DNA of 60,041 bases. Source: an uncultured Gluconobacter sp. GTDB taxonomy: Bacteria > Pseudomonadota > Alphaproteobacteria > Acetobacterales > Acetobacteraceae. The position numbers and the translations under genes were made by a program. The stretch is from positions 1 through 60,041 of the forward strand of contig CALFLO010000098.1 in NCBI GenBank assembly GCA_937880175.1. The letters run 5' to 3'. The notes beneath the pieces are model-generated. The model saw nothing but the letters and a program-made list of their open reading frames with translations, made no database searches and was not told the DNA's origin. Below are positions 43,555 through 51,572 of this stretch, one piece after another (the stretch's first letter is position 1; every line of letters begins with the position of its first letter).

Positions 43555-43812
43555 ATGTCGAAAGTTGAGATTTATACCCAGCCTGGATGTCCTTACTGCG
43601 TGCATGCCGTCAGCCTGCTGCGCTCCAAGGGGATAGAGTTTCAGGAAATCAACGCGCCGCACGGATCGGCCGAACGTGAGGATTCCATCCGTCGATCCGG
43701 CCGCCGGACCGTTCCCCAGACGTTTGTGGACGGCAAGGGACTGGGCGGCTGCGACGATCTGATGGCGCTTGATCGTGCGGGGCGTCTCGACGCTCTGCTG
43801 GGCAAGGTCTGA
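43555..43812 (+). CDS. grxC: Glutaredoxin 3
   Basis: The 85-residue dithiol glutaredoxin has the redox-active CPYC near the N-terminus (TQPGCPYCVHAVSLL), the cis-Pro loop RTVPQTFVDG, and the glutathione-binding GGCDDL. It reduces disulfides and glutathionylated proteins with glutathione. The ATG at 43555 has TGAGGA about 5 bases before it. The DUF2147 gene starts directly after its stop. Confidence 0.95.
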   Translation: MSKVEIYTQPGCPYCVHAVSLLRSKGIEFQEINAPHGSAEREDSIRRSGRRTVPQTFVDGKGLGGCDDLMALDRAGRLDALLGKV

Positions 43813-44301
43813 ATGCGGGGAGCAGGCTTTTTCGCGGCTGTCCTGCTGGCGGTGTCGTCACTTTCCTGTGTTCCGGCGCAGGCCCAGACAGCCAGTTCCG
43901 CAGACAACGCGTCTTCGGATATTCCCGAAGAGGGGCTGTGGCTGTCGGAGGAGCATGACGGGCTGTTTTCCATCCAGCCCTGTGGTCACATGCTCTGCGG
44001 GCAGTTGATCGGCATGGCTTATGACGGGGCCGTTCCAAAGGATGTGTGGGGACGGTCGCAGTGCGGAATCCGCATGCTGACAGACTTTGTCCCAATTGAA
44101 GACCGCAAGTGGCAGGGTCATATTCTTGATCCGCGGACCGGACGGGTCTATCAGGCGCGGATATGGGTGTCCGAGCCCAATGTCCTGAAACTGCGCGGAT
44201 TCGTTCTGGGAATGCCACTTCTGGGTGAAACCCAGACCTGGACCCGCTACACTGGCCCGGCTGTTGGGCCGCAATGCAAACTACCGAAGGATGCGCGCTA
44301 G
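43813..44301 (+). CDS. DUF2147 exported protein
   Basis: The 162-residue product has a signal peptide (FFAAVLLAVSSLSCVPAQAQ, cleaved near residue 24) and then the DUF2147 pattern: EGLWLSEEHDGLFSIQPCGH, MLCGQLIGM, WQGHILDPRTGRVYQARIWV and LKLRGFVLGMPLLGETQTW. Members are small periplasmic beta-barrel-like proteins of unknown function in many proteobacteria. The start codon follows the glutaredoxin stop with no gap, so it is part of that unit. Several cysteines (QPCGHMLCG, SQCG, PQCK) could pair. Confidence 0.85.
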   Translation: MRGAGFFAAVLLAVSSLSCVPAQAQTASSADNASSDIPEEGLWLSEEHDGLFSIQPCGHMLCGQLIGMAYDGAVPKDVWGRSQCGIRMLTDFVPIEDRKWQGHILDPRTGRVYQARIWVSEPNVLKLRGFVLGMPLLGETQTWTRYTGPAVGPQCKLPKDAR

Positions 44302-44395
44302 GTCTGTCGCCGGGAAACCCGCGTCGGGGTCTGAATGCGTCTTTTTCCGGTAGCGGGCGTTATCCCTGCCACATTGAAAGGAATGCAGACCCATC

Positions 44396-45667
44396 ATGTC
44401 CCATCCTGTTTCCCGCCGTAACTTTGCGGTCGGACTGGTTGCAGGCGTTGCTGCGGCCGGTACCGGCGTTGCTGGTGCCGCTGACCCTGAAAAGACGGTC
44501 CTGACCCCGCCGCCGCCGCCGAAGCCCGTTTCCAGAACGATCTGTTTTGTTGGCGGATATACGAAACATGGGCCGCCGGGCGGTGGAACCGGGAACGGGC
44601 AGGGCATTTCCGTCTTTGACATGGACCGCGATACGGGCGTCCTGACGCCGATCACGACGTTCACGGACATCGCCAGCCCGTCTTTCCTTGCGATCTCCAA
44701 GGACCAGCGCTTCCTGTATGCGCTGAGCGAGATCGATGATTTCAACAAGGACGGGGACGGCTCCGTTACGGCCTTTGCGATTGATACCAAGACGGGTTCG
44801 CTGCGCAAACTGAATGCCGTCAGCTCCAAGGGCGCTGTTCCGGCCCATCTGAGCATCCATCATTCGGGTCGCTATGTGCTGGTCGCCAACTACGTGGGCG
44901 GCTGCGTTGCTGTTCTGCCGATCCGGTCTGACGGGTCGCTGGGTGAGGCATCGGACGTCGTGCACAACACGGGGCCACGCCAGCCGGAGCGGGCGTCTGA
45001 CAATCCGCAGGGCAATTTTGCGGTGTCCGATCACTCGGGCTCGCATCCGCACATGATCCATTCCGACCCGAGCGGCAAGTTCGTGCTGGCGGATGACGCC
45101 GGGCTGGACCGGGTCTATGTCTGGACGCTGAATATCGACACCGGAAAGCTGATCCCGGCCAAGACGCCCTATTACGATATGGAACCGGGCTCGGCGCCGC
45201 GGCACTTCCAGTTCAACCATTCCGGTCGCATTCTGTACAATCTGTGCGAACAGGATTCGAAGGTTGTCGTCTCCAATTTCGATCCCGCAACGGGTGCGAT
45301 CAGCGACATCCAGACGGTCAGCACCGTCACGTCGCATTTCCGTGGTTCGACCCTTGCGGCGGAAATCCTGATCTCGGCCAGTGGCAAGTTCGTCTATGTC
45401 TCCAACCGTCTGGGTGATTCGCTGGCCGTCTTCGCCATCGGGACGGACGGGACGCTGACGCTTCAGGACGAGGTCTGGATGCATGCGGATTACGGCCGCG
45501 CGCTGATGTTCGATCCGTCCGGCGCGTTCCTGTTCTGCGCCAACCAGCGCTCGGATGCGGTCACGTCTTTCAAGGTGGACAAAAAGACGGGCGAAATTGC
45601 GTTTACGAACAATTTCACCCCCGTCGGCAGCCCGACGACCTTTGCGTTCATGAACACGCAGGTCTGA
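44396..45667 (+). CDS. Tat-exported lactonase (6-phosphogluconolactonase-like beta-propeller)
   Basis: The 423-residue product starts with a twin-arginine signal (SRRNFAVG, then VAGVAAAGTGVAGA) and a Pro-rich linker (TPPPPPKPV). The rest reads as a seven-bladed lactonase propeller (YTKHGPPGG, LSIHHSGRYVLVANYVGG, SGSHPHMIHSDPSGKFVLADDAGLDRVYVW, APRHFQFNHSGRILYNLCEQDS). E. coli Pgl is 331 residues and cytoplasmic. Export suggests it opens sugar lactones, such as glucono-delta-lactone, that the membrane-bound dehydrogenases of acetic acid bacteria make in the periplasm. That role is inferred. A strong terminator follows. Confidence 0.85.
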   Translation: MSHPVSRRNFAVGLVAGVAAAGTGVAGAADPEKTVLTPPPPPKPVSRTICFVGGYTKHGPPGGGTGNGQGISVFDMDRDTGVLTPITTFTDIASPSFLAISKDQRFLYALSEIDDFNKDGDGSVTAFAIDTKTGSLRKLNAVSSKGAVPAHLSIHHSGRYVLVANYVGGCVAVLPIRSDGSLGEASDVVHNTGPRQPERASDNPQGNFAVSDHSGSHPHMIHSDPSGKFVLADDAGLDRVYVWTLNIDTGKLIPAKTPYYDMEPGSAPRHFQFNHSGRILYNLCEQDSKVVVSNFDPATGAISDIQTVSTVTSHFRGSTLAAEILISASGKFVYVSNRLGDSLAVFAIGTDGTLTLQDEVWMHADYGRALMFDPSGAFLFCANQRSDAVTSFKVDKKTGEIAFTNNFTPVGSPTTFAFMNTQV

Positions 45668-45684
45668 TCGACTGTTTTTCAGGA

Positions 45685-45728
45685 AAGGGCGGTTGCGGCG
45701 GATTGTTCTGCTGCAACCGCCCTTTTTT
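45685..45728. terminator. Intrinsic terminator between the lactonase gene and ubiG
   Basis: A perfect 12-bp stem (45685-45696 with 45713-45724) is followed by T at 45723-45728. It ends the lactonase gene and, being palindromic and 2 bases from the ubiG stop, may also slow ubiG transcription, though the minus-strand T-run is short. Confidence 0.87.
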
Positions 45729-45730
45729 GT

Positions 45731-46486
45731 TCAGTCCTTGCGGAAAATCGCGATGTAATTGATCCCGGTGTCGCGGCTTTCGCGCCACTGGAACGGGACA
45801 TAGCTCATTCCGGCGATGTCCAGCATCCGCAGCCCTGCGTTCCGGGCCATGGCGGCAAGTTCGTCTGGCTTGATGAACTTCTTCCAGTCATGCGTACCAA
45901 CGGGCAGCATCCGCAACAGATATTCCGCACCGAGTTTGGCGACGGCAAAAGAGCGCGGGGTCCGGTTCAGGGTAGACACAGCGACCATGCCGCCCGGCTT
46001 TGTCAGCGTGGCCAGCATGGTCAGGAAGTCCTGCGGATCATTGACGTGCTCAATGACCTCGAGCGCATTGACGACATCAAAACGCGCGCCTTCCGCCACG
46101 AGATCTTCCGCACTTCCATTGCGATAGGACAGGGGTGCTGCCTCGGGCGGAAGCGGGTGCTGGGCCAGATGCGCTTCAGCGGCGTGGATGCCCGGAGCAC
46201 TGGCATCGATTCCAAGCGTGTCAAAGCCGAGTTTGGCATAGGCCTCGCTCGCCAGACCCGCGCCACAGCCGATATCAAGCAGGCTCAGCGGTGCGGGGGA
46301 CGTCTTGCGCAGGGGAGCGACATGACGGCTGACCCATTCGGTCCGCAGGGGGTTCATGGCATGAAGCGGCGCCATCGGGCCACGCGGATTCCACCAGTCT
46401 TCCGCCAGGGCGCTGAAATGGGCGATTTCGGATTCCGATACGGATGAGCGTTTGGAATCCTGTCCCGGAGAGGTGTCTGTGGGCAT
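45731..46486 (-). CDS. ubiG: Ubiquinone biosynthesis O-methyltransferase
   Basis: UbiG does both O-methylations of ubiquinone synthesis with SAM. The 251-residue product shows WWNPRGPMAPLHAMNPLR, the SAM motif LLDIGCGAGLASEAYAKLG, VVNALEVIEHVNDP, and STLNRTPRSFAVAKLGAEYLLR, all typical of UbiG. The start at 46486 has GAAGGA about 8 bases upstream; a longer in-frame form to 46630 reads into the lysC leader. The divergent ubiG-lysC order is common in alphaproteobacteria. Ubiquinone matters here because the periplasmic dehydrogenases of these bacteria pass electrons to it. Confidence 0.94.
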   Translation of the reverse strand: MPTDTSPGQDSKRSSVSESEIAHFSALAEDWWNPRGPMAPLHAMNPLRTEWVSRHVAPLRKTSPAPLSLLDIGCGAGLASEAYAKLGFDTLGIDASAPGIHAAEAHLAQHPLPPEAAPLSYRNGSAEDLVAEGARFDVVNALEVIEHVNDPQDFLTMLATLTKPGGMVAVSTLNRTPRSFAVAKLGAEYLLRMLPVGTHDWKKFIKPDELAAMARNAGLRMLDIAGMSYVPFQWRESRDTGINYIAIFRKD

Positions 46487-46660
46487 CGGAACTGTCCTTC
46501 TGTGTGCCTGTCTGCCGCGCGTCATCTGGACGTAACGGAGCGAGACGAGTATGTGGACCGGCAGAGTCTGTTCAGGTGCCGGGCGGTATGCATGTCTTTG
46601 CCGTACCCGATGCCAGACCCGAGCGCGCAACGCCAGACACGTACTGGAGCCTTATCCGCG

Positions 46661-47986
46661 ATGTCCATGCCCGATACTCCCGTCCACGACCAGCTTTCCG
46701 GTCGTGCCGATCCCCATGCCGTCATTCAGGCTGAAGGCGGGAAACGGAAGACGGTTGTCATGAAATTCGGCGGTACGTCCGTCGGGAATATCGAGCGTAT
46801 CCGGAACGTTGCAAAACGCGTGAAGGCGGAACATGACCGTGGTCGCCGTGTTGCGGTCGTGGTCTCCGCGATGGCTGGCGTGACGAACCGGATGGTCGGC
46901 TACTGCGCCGAGCTGAACCCGCTGGCCGATCCAAAAGAATATGATGCCGTTGTCGCTGCCGGTGAGCAGGTGACAAGCGGGCTCGTGTCCATCGCGCTTC
47001 AGGCGCTTGGCGTGAAAGCGCGTTCGTTCCAGGGCTGGCAGATCCCGCTCGTGACGGATGACGCCCATGGCAAGGCCGCCATCGAGAGCGTGGACGGCAC
47101 GGCGCTGCTGGCCTGCCTAGATGATGGTATCGTGCCGGTTGTGGCGGGTTTTCAGGGTGTAGGGCCCGATGGCCGCATTGCGACGCTGGGACGCGGGGGA
47201 TCTGATACCTCCGCGGTGGCCGTCGCGGCTGCCATCAATGCCGATCAGTGTGATATCTATACCGATGTGGACGGGATCTACACGACCGATCCGCGCATCG
47301 TGAAACGCGCCAAGAAGCTCGATCGCATCACTTATGAAGAGATGCTTGAGCTGGCTTCGGTAGGCGCCAAGGTACTTCAGACCCGCAGCGTCGGTCTCGC
47401 CATGCGCGAGGGCGTCCGGGTGCGGGTGCTGTCGTCGTTCGCGGAGACGGATGACGACAGCGGTTCGATTGTGGTTGATGAGGACGAGATCATGGAGAAG
47501 GAACTGGTTGCGGGGATTGCCAACTCGCATGACGAAGCGAAAATCTCCGTACGGAATATTCCAGACCGTCCGGGCATCGCCGCTGCGATTTTCGATCCGC
47601 TGGCAGCCGCGAACATCAATGTCGACATGATCGTCCAGAGCGTTGGCGTGGACAACATGACGAACATGACCTTCACGGTCAGCAAGGCCGACGAGGCCGC
47701 AGCCCGCGCCGTGCTGGAGAAAGCCCGCGAATACGTCCAGTATGGCGAGCTGATTACGTCGCACAACGTGGTGAAGATCAGCGTCGTGGGCATCGGCATG
47801 CGCTCGAATGCCGGTCTGGCCGCGCGGATGTTCCGTACGCTGGCGGATCGCGGCATCAACGTGCAGGTCATCTCCACGAGCGAGATCAAGATCTCCGTGC
47901 TGATCGATTCCGAATATACCGAACTGGCCATGCGCGCTCTGCACACGGCATATGGCCTTGATGCCAGAGAGGGAGCCGACGCGTGA
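46661..47986 (+). CDS. lysC: Aspartate kinase
   Basis: LysC phosphorylates aspartate, the first step toward lysine, threonine and methionine. The 441-residue product has the kinase signature VVMKFGGTSVGN (Lys35), GFQGVGPDGRIATLGRGGSDTSA, and two ACT domains (VRNIPDRPGIAAAIF; KISVVGIGMRSNAGLAARMF) that give feedback control. The ATG at 46661, or 46667, has TGGAGC upstream. The frame is open to 46502, so a longer N-terminus cannot be ruled out. Its stop overlaps the next gene (GTGA). The 174 bases between ubiG and lysC hold no known riboswitch that I can recognise. Confidence 0.92.
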   Translation: MSMPDTPVHDQLSGRADPHAVIQAEGGKRKTVVMKFGGTSVGNIERIRNVAKRVKAEHDRGRRVAVVVSAMAGVTNRMVGYCAELNPLADPKEYDAVVAAGEQVTSGLVSIALQALGVKARSFQGWQIPLVTDDAHGKAAIESVDGTALLACLDDGIVPVVAGFQGVGPDGRIATLGRGGSDTSAVAVAAAINADQCDIYTDVDGIYTTDPRIVKRAKKLDRITYEEMLELASVGAKVLQTRSVGLAMREGVRVRVLSSFAETDDDSGSIVVDEDEIMEKELVAGIANSHDEAKISVRNIPDRPGIAAAIFDPLAAANINVDMIVQSVGVDNMTNMTFTVSKADEAAARAVLEKAREYVQYGELITSHNVVKISVVGIGMRSNAGLAARMFRTLADRGINVQVISTSEIKISVLIDSEYTELAMRALHTAYGLDAREGADA

Positions 47987-49050
47987 GCGAAACCCTGAGC
48001 GAGATTCCGAGCAAGACCCTGGACGCCCGCGCGACACTGGACCGGCTGTGGAAGCCGGGCTGCGACTTCCTGGGAAGTGAAGTTGCGATCCTCGGCGGGG
48101 CCATGTCCTGGGTCAGCGAGCGGCATCTGGTTTCCGCGATTTCCAATGCTGGCGGATTCGGGGTCATTGCCTGTGGGGCCATGTCGCCGGAGCGTCTGGA
48201 AGACGAAATCGTCGCCACGCAGGCCATGACGAAGCGTCCGTTCGGTGTGAACCTGATCACCATGCATCCCGAGCTCGACCGGCTGGTGGATGTCTGTCTG
48301 GCGCATAACGTTTCGCACATCGTGCTGGCAGGCGGGGTGCCAAACAGCGCCACGATCCGCAAGGTGCGCGACGGCGGGGCACGGGCGATCGGCTTTACGC
48401 CCGCGCTGGCTCTGGGCAAGCGTCTGGTACGCATGGGCATCGAGGCGCTCGTGATCGAAGGCTCGGAAGCGGGCGGCCATGTCGGGCCGGTCTCGCTGAC
48501 GGTTCTGGCGCAGGAGATCCTGCCGCATATCCGGGACGTGCCCGTGTTCGTCGCGGGTGGTCTGGGACGTGGGGACGCGGTCCTGTCCTATCTGGAGCAG
48601 GGTGCGGCTGGTGCGCAGCTTGGAACGCTGTTTGCGGCGTCCGAAGAGAGCATTGCCCATGAGAACTTCAAGAAGGCCTTCCTGCGCGCCAATGCCCGTG
48701 ATGCAGTGACGACCGTGCAACTCGACGAACTGTTCCCGGTCATTCCGGTGCGCGGGCTGTCGAACGAAGGTGGCCGTCGTTATGCGCGGCTTCAGGGCGA
48801 GGCGCTTCAGAAGTTCCAGAGCGGCGAGCTGACGAAGGAAGAAGCCCAGCTTTCGATTGAGCATTACTGGGCTGGTGCGCTGCGTCGCGCCGTTATTGAG
48901 GGTGATGTGGAGACAGGTTCCGTGATGGCGGGCCAGTCCGTAGGCATGGTCAAGGAGATCCGTCCGGTCGCCGACATCATCGCGACGCTGGTGCAGCAGG
49001 CCGTGGATGCCATCAGGCAGCGCGAAACCCGCATCCACGCGGCAAGCTAA
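47983..49050 (+). CDS. Nitronate monooxygenase family FMN protein
   Basis: The 355-residue product is a TIM-barrel flavoprotein of the nitronate monooxygenase (2-nitropropane dioxygenase) and FabK-like family: GGAMSWVSERHLVSAISNAGGFG, RPFGVNLI, the catalytic-loop EGSEAGGHVGP with His, and VFVAGGLGRGDAVLSYLEQGAAGAQLGT. The true substrate cannot be told; propionate 3-nitronate detoxification is one option. The start is a GTG overlapping the lysC stop, so it is translationally coupled to aspartate kinase, which is not an obvious functional partner. RodZ follows 14 bases later. Confidence 0.85.
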   Translation: MSETLSEIPSKTLDARATLDRLWKPGCDFLGSEVAILGGAMSWVSERHLVSAISNAGGFGVIACGAMSPERLEDEIVATQAMTKRPFGVNLITMHPELDRLVDVCLAHNVSHIVLAGGVPNSATIRKVRDGGARAIGFTPALALGKRLVRMGIEALVIEGSEAGGHVGPVSLTVLAQEILPHIRDVPVFVAGGLGRGDAVLSYLEQGAAGAQLGTLFAASEESIAHENFKKAFLRANARDAVTTVQLDELFPVIPVRGLSNEGGRRYARLQGEALQKFQSGELTKEEAQLSIEHYWAGALRRAVIEGDVETGSVMAGQSVGMVKEIRPVADIIATLVQQAVDAIRQRETRIHAAS

Positions 49051-49064
49051 CGGATTTTCCGGTC

Positions 49065-50336
49065 ATGTCCCCTCCGCCCTCGAACCGCCCGTTTTCGCAG
49101 CCTTCCGACCAGCCGAGTGTCGGAACGGTGCTGCGTGCGCGTCGTGAAGAGCTCGGCTGGCGACTTGAGGACGTGGCGGAATGGTTGCGAATCCGCCCGA
49201 AACTGCTGGCGGCCCTCGAAGCGGACGATCTGACGAAGCTGCCCGGCGTGGCCTATGCGGTGGGATTTCTTCGCACCTATGCCCATGCCATGCAGCTTGA
49301 TGCGGATGCGCTGGTCGAACGGTTCCGTCGCGACACGCGCGGTGCGGTAACCCGCAAGCCCGAACTGGTTTTCCCCCAGCCGGAAGGTGACCGTGGGCTA
49401 CCGATCGGCGTGCTGGTCGGGGCAGGGCTCGTGGTTGTGGTCGCGGCTTACGTGGGCTGGTACCGCTTTACGGAGCATGACAACCCGGCCCAGAGGCAGG
49501 TTCCGGCCGTGGCGGAACTGATGCCGGGTGCTGCAACCCCTGCCATGACCTCCCCGCAGGTGGCCTCCGTAATGCCCGGCCGGGCTCCCACGCCGGAGCC
49601 TCATGCTTCCGTGGCGGCTTCTTCTGCCCCTGTGGCCGCTCTGCCGGCGGTTGGCCCGACGGCGAATGAACAGGTGGCCACCGCTTCCCCAACAGCACCG
49701 GTTCCACAGATCCCGGCACAGGTTCCTGCGCCTTCCGGAGCTCCCCCGACTACGGACGACGACACGGAAACCTCCCCGCCGGGTGAGGCTGCCTCGCCTG
49801 CGGAAAACACGACGATCGGCCAGCCTGCCACGGATCTGCCACCCGCTGTTCCCGAAGGGGCGGTCGTGCTCCGGGCGCTCTCTCCGGTCTGGACGCAGGT
49901 CCGGGACCGGGACGGGCATGTCCTGATTTCGCGTGTGATGCAGCCGGGGGAAAGCTGGCAGGGCGATCCCGCAGGTGCCCCTTTCCGGATGTCGTTTGGC
50001 AATGCGGGCGGTGTCGTTCTGACCACGGCTGGGGCGACCAGCGCGCCACTGGGGAAGGAAGGGCAGGTACGGCGCAATGTTGAAGTGACGGCAGAGGCTA
50101 TCCGCTCGGGCGTGTTCGGGTCCGGAATTGCACTGCCGGGTCAGCCCAATGCACCGCTTCCAGCCTCGGGGACAGCAACTGCACCGCAGGGCGCACAGCC
50201 TGCATCTGTGCCGCCCAGAGCGCCACCTGTTTCCGCTCCGCGCAAGGCCCCCGTGCCACCTGAAGTTTCGGCCGATGACCTGAATGCCCGGCAGCTTGAA
50301 CATCAGCCGCTGGAACAATCGTCGCCATCGCATTAA
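49065..50336 (+). CDS. rodZ: RodZ-like cytoskeletal helix-turn-helix membrane protein
   Basis: RodZ links MreB filaments to the cell-wall machinery. The 423-residue product has an N-terminal Xre-type helix-turn-helix (VLRARREELGWRLEDVAEWL, residues about 18-85), a single transmembrane helix (about 111-131), a long Pro/Ala/Thr-rich periplasmic linker and a C-terminal DUF4115 domain (VVLRALSPVWTQVRDRDGHVL, then RMSFGNAGGVVLTTA). Position just upstream of ispG is typical. The helix-turn-helix is thought to bind MreB in this family rather than DNA. Confidence 0.88.
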   Translation: MSPPPSNRPFSQPSDQPSVGTVLRARREELGWRLEDVAEWLRIRPKLLAALEADDLTKLPGVAYAVGFLRTYAHAMQLDADALVERFRRDTRGAVTRKPELVFPQPEGDRGLPIGVLVGAGLVVVVAAYVGWYRFTEHDNPAQRQVPAVAELMPGAATPAMTSPQVASVMPGRAPTPEPHASVAASSAPVAALPAVGPTANEQVATASPTAPVPQIPAQVPAPSGAPPTTDDDTETSPPGEAASPAENTTIGQPATDLPPAVPEGAVVLRALSPVWTQVRDRDGHVLISRVMQPGESWQGDPAGAPFRMSFGNAGGVVLTTAGATSAPLGKEGQVRRNVEVTAEAIRSGVFGSGIALPGQPNAPLPASGTATAPQGAQPASVPPRAPPVSAPRKAPVPPEVSADDLNARQLEHQPLEQSSPSH

Positions 50337-50348
50337 ACCCTATATCCG

Positions 50349-50410
50349 TCAGGGGGGCTCAGTGCCCCTGAATACAGGCCCCTGGGTCAGAGCTCCCGGT
50401 CCTTTCCGGG
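50349..50410 (+). promoter_or_regulatory. Competing hairpins in the ispG leader
   Basis: TCAGGGG (50349-50355) can pair with CCCCTGA (50365-50371). The nearby GGCCCCTG (50377-50384) offers an alternative partner for the same CAGGGG strand. A further stem, CCCGG (50395-50399) with CCGGG (50406-50410), lies just before the GAAGAGG Shine-Dalgarno. There is no T-run, so it is not a classical terminator. Confidence 0.3.
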
Positions 50411-50426
50411 CACGAAGAGGTAAATC

Positions 50427-51572
50427 ATGAGCAGCTACCGTCCCTATCAGCACATCGAGCGTCGCAAGTCGCGCCAGATCCATGTCGGCAAGGTTGCGGT
50501 CGGTGGTGATGCCCCGATCTCCGTGCAGACCATGACCAACACCCTGACATCCGATGCACAGGCCACGATTGACCAGATCCGCCTGTCCGAACTGGCTGGC
50601 GTGGACATCGTGCGCGTGTCCTGTCCGGACGAGGCCAGCACCGAGGCACTGGCGGAAATCGTCCGCGAAGTGAACGTCCCCATCGTTGCGGACATCCACT
50701 TCCACTACAAGCGCGCCATCGAGGCCGCGAAGGCCGGTGCGGCGTGCCTGCGAATCAATCCGGGCAATATCGGCAGCGCCGAGCGCGTGCGTGAAGTGGT
50801 CAATGCCGCCAAGGATTATGGATGCTCCATCCGGATCGGCGTGAATGCAGGCTCGCTGGAAAAGCACCTGCTTGAGAAATACGGTGAGCCTAACCCGGAA
50901 GCCCTGGTCGAGAGTGCTCTGGAACACGCGAAGATCCTTGAGGATCATGACTTCCACGAGTTCAAGATCAGCGTGAAGGCGTCCGACGTGTTCATGGCCG
51001 TCGCGGCTTACCAGCAGCTCGCGGATTGCTGTGACCACCCGCTGCATATCGGCATCACCGAGGCCGGCTCCAAGCGTGCGGGAACCGTGAAGTCCTCCAT
51101 CGGTCTGGGCAATCTGCTCTGGGCCGGCGTGGGTGACACGATGCGCGTCTCGCTCTCGGCCGCACCGGAAGAGGAAGTGCTGGTCGGCTGGGATATCCTG
51201 AAGTCTCTCGGCCTGCGTCATCGCGGTGTGAAGATCATTTCCTGCCCGTCCTGTGCGCGTCAGGGCTTCAATGTTGTCGAGACGGTGCAGACGCTCGAAG
51301 ACCGCCTCCAGCACATCAAGACGCCGCTGACGCTGTCCATCATCGGCTGTGTGGTGAATGGCCCCGGTGAGGCACTGATGACCGATCTCGGCGTGACCGG
51401 TGGCGGCAATGGCCGTCACATGGTCTATGCGGCCGGTCGTCAGGATCACACGATGCCGGGTGGCGACATGATTGAGCATATCGTCGATCTGGTGGAAAAG
51501 AAGGTTTCGGACATCGAGGCTGGCAAGGTCGAGGCGTCCACGGCCAAGCAGATGGACCCGGCAGCGCACTGA
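50427..51572 (+). CDS. ispG: 4-hydroxy-3-methylbut-2-en-1-yl diphosphate synthase (flavodoxin)
   Basis: IspG (GcpE) carries a [4Fe-4S] cluster and makes HMBPP in the methylerythritol-phosphate isoprenoid pathway. The 381-residue product has VDIVRVSCPDEAS, the TIM-barrel core, and the cluster-binding segment SCPSCARQGF with a further Cys in IIGCVVNGPGEA. The ATG at 50427 is preceded by GAGG. Its stop shares a base with the hisS start (TGATG). The other MEP genes are elsewhere. Confidence 0.95.
   Translation: MSSYRPYQHIERRKSRQIHVGKVAVGGDAPISVQTMTNTLTSDAQATIDQIRLSELAGVDIVRVSCPDEASTEALAEIVREVNVPIVADIHFHYKRAIEAAKAGAACLRINPGNIGSAERVREVVNAAKDYGCSIRIGVNAGSLEKHLLEKYGEPNPEALVESALEHAKILEDHDFHEFKISVKASDVFMAVAAYQQLADCCDHPLHIGITEAGSKRAGTVKSSIGLGNLLWAGVGDTMRVSLSAAPEEEVLVGWDILKSLGLRHRGVKIISCPSCARQGFNVVETVQTLEDRLQHIKTPLTLSIIGCVVNGPGEALMTDLGVTGGGNGRHMVYAAGRQDHTMPGGDMIEHIVDLVEKKVSDIEAGKVEASTAKQMDPAAH

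Noticed and set aside
46487..46660. A lysine or SAM riboswitch before lysC
   Set aside because: The gap has a few short complementary stretches and a repeated GCCAGAC, but no conserved riboswitch core that I can recognise.
49398..50333. A 311-codon minus-strand open frame opposite rodZ
   Set aside because: Its Arg-rich sequence is the reverse reading of the Pro/Ala-rich rodZ linker.
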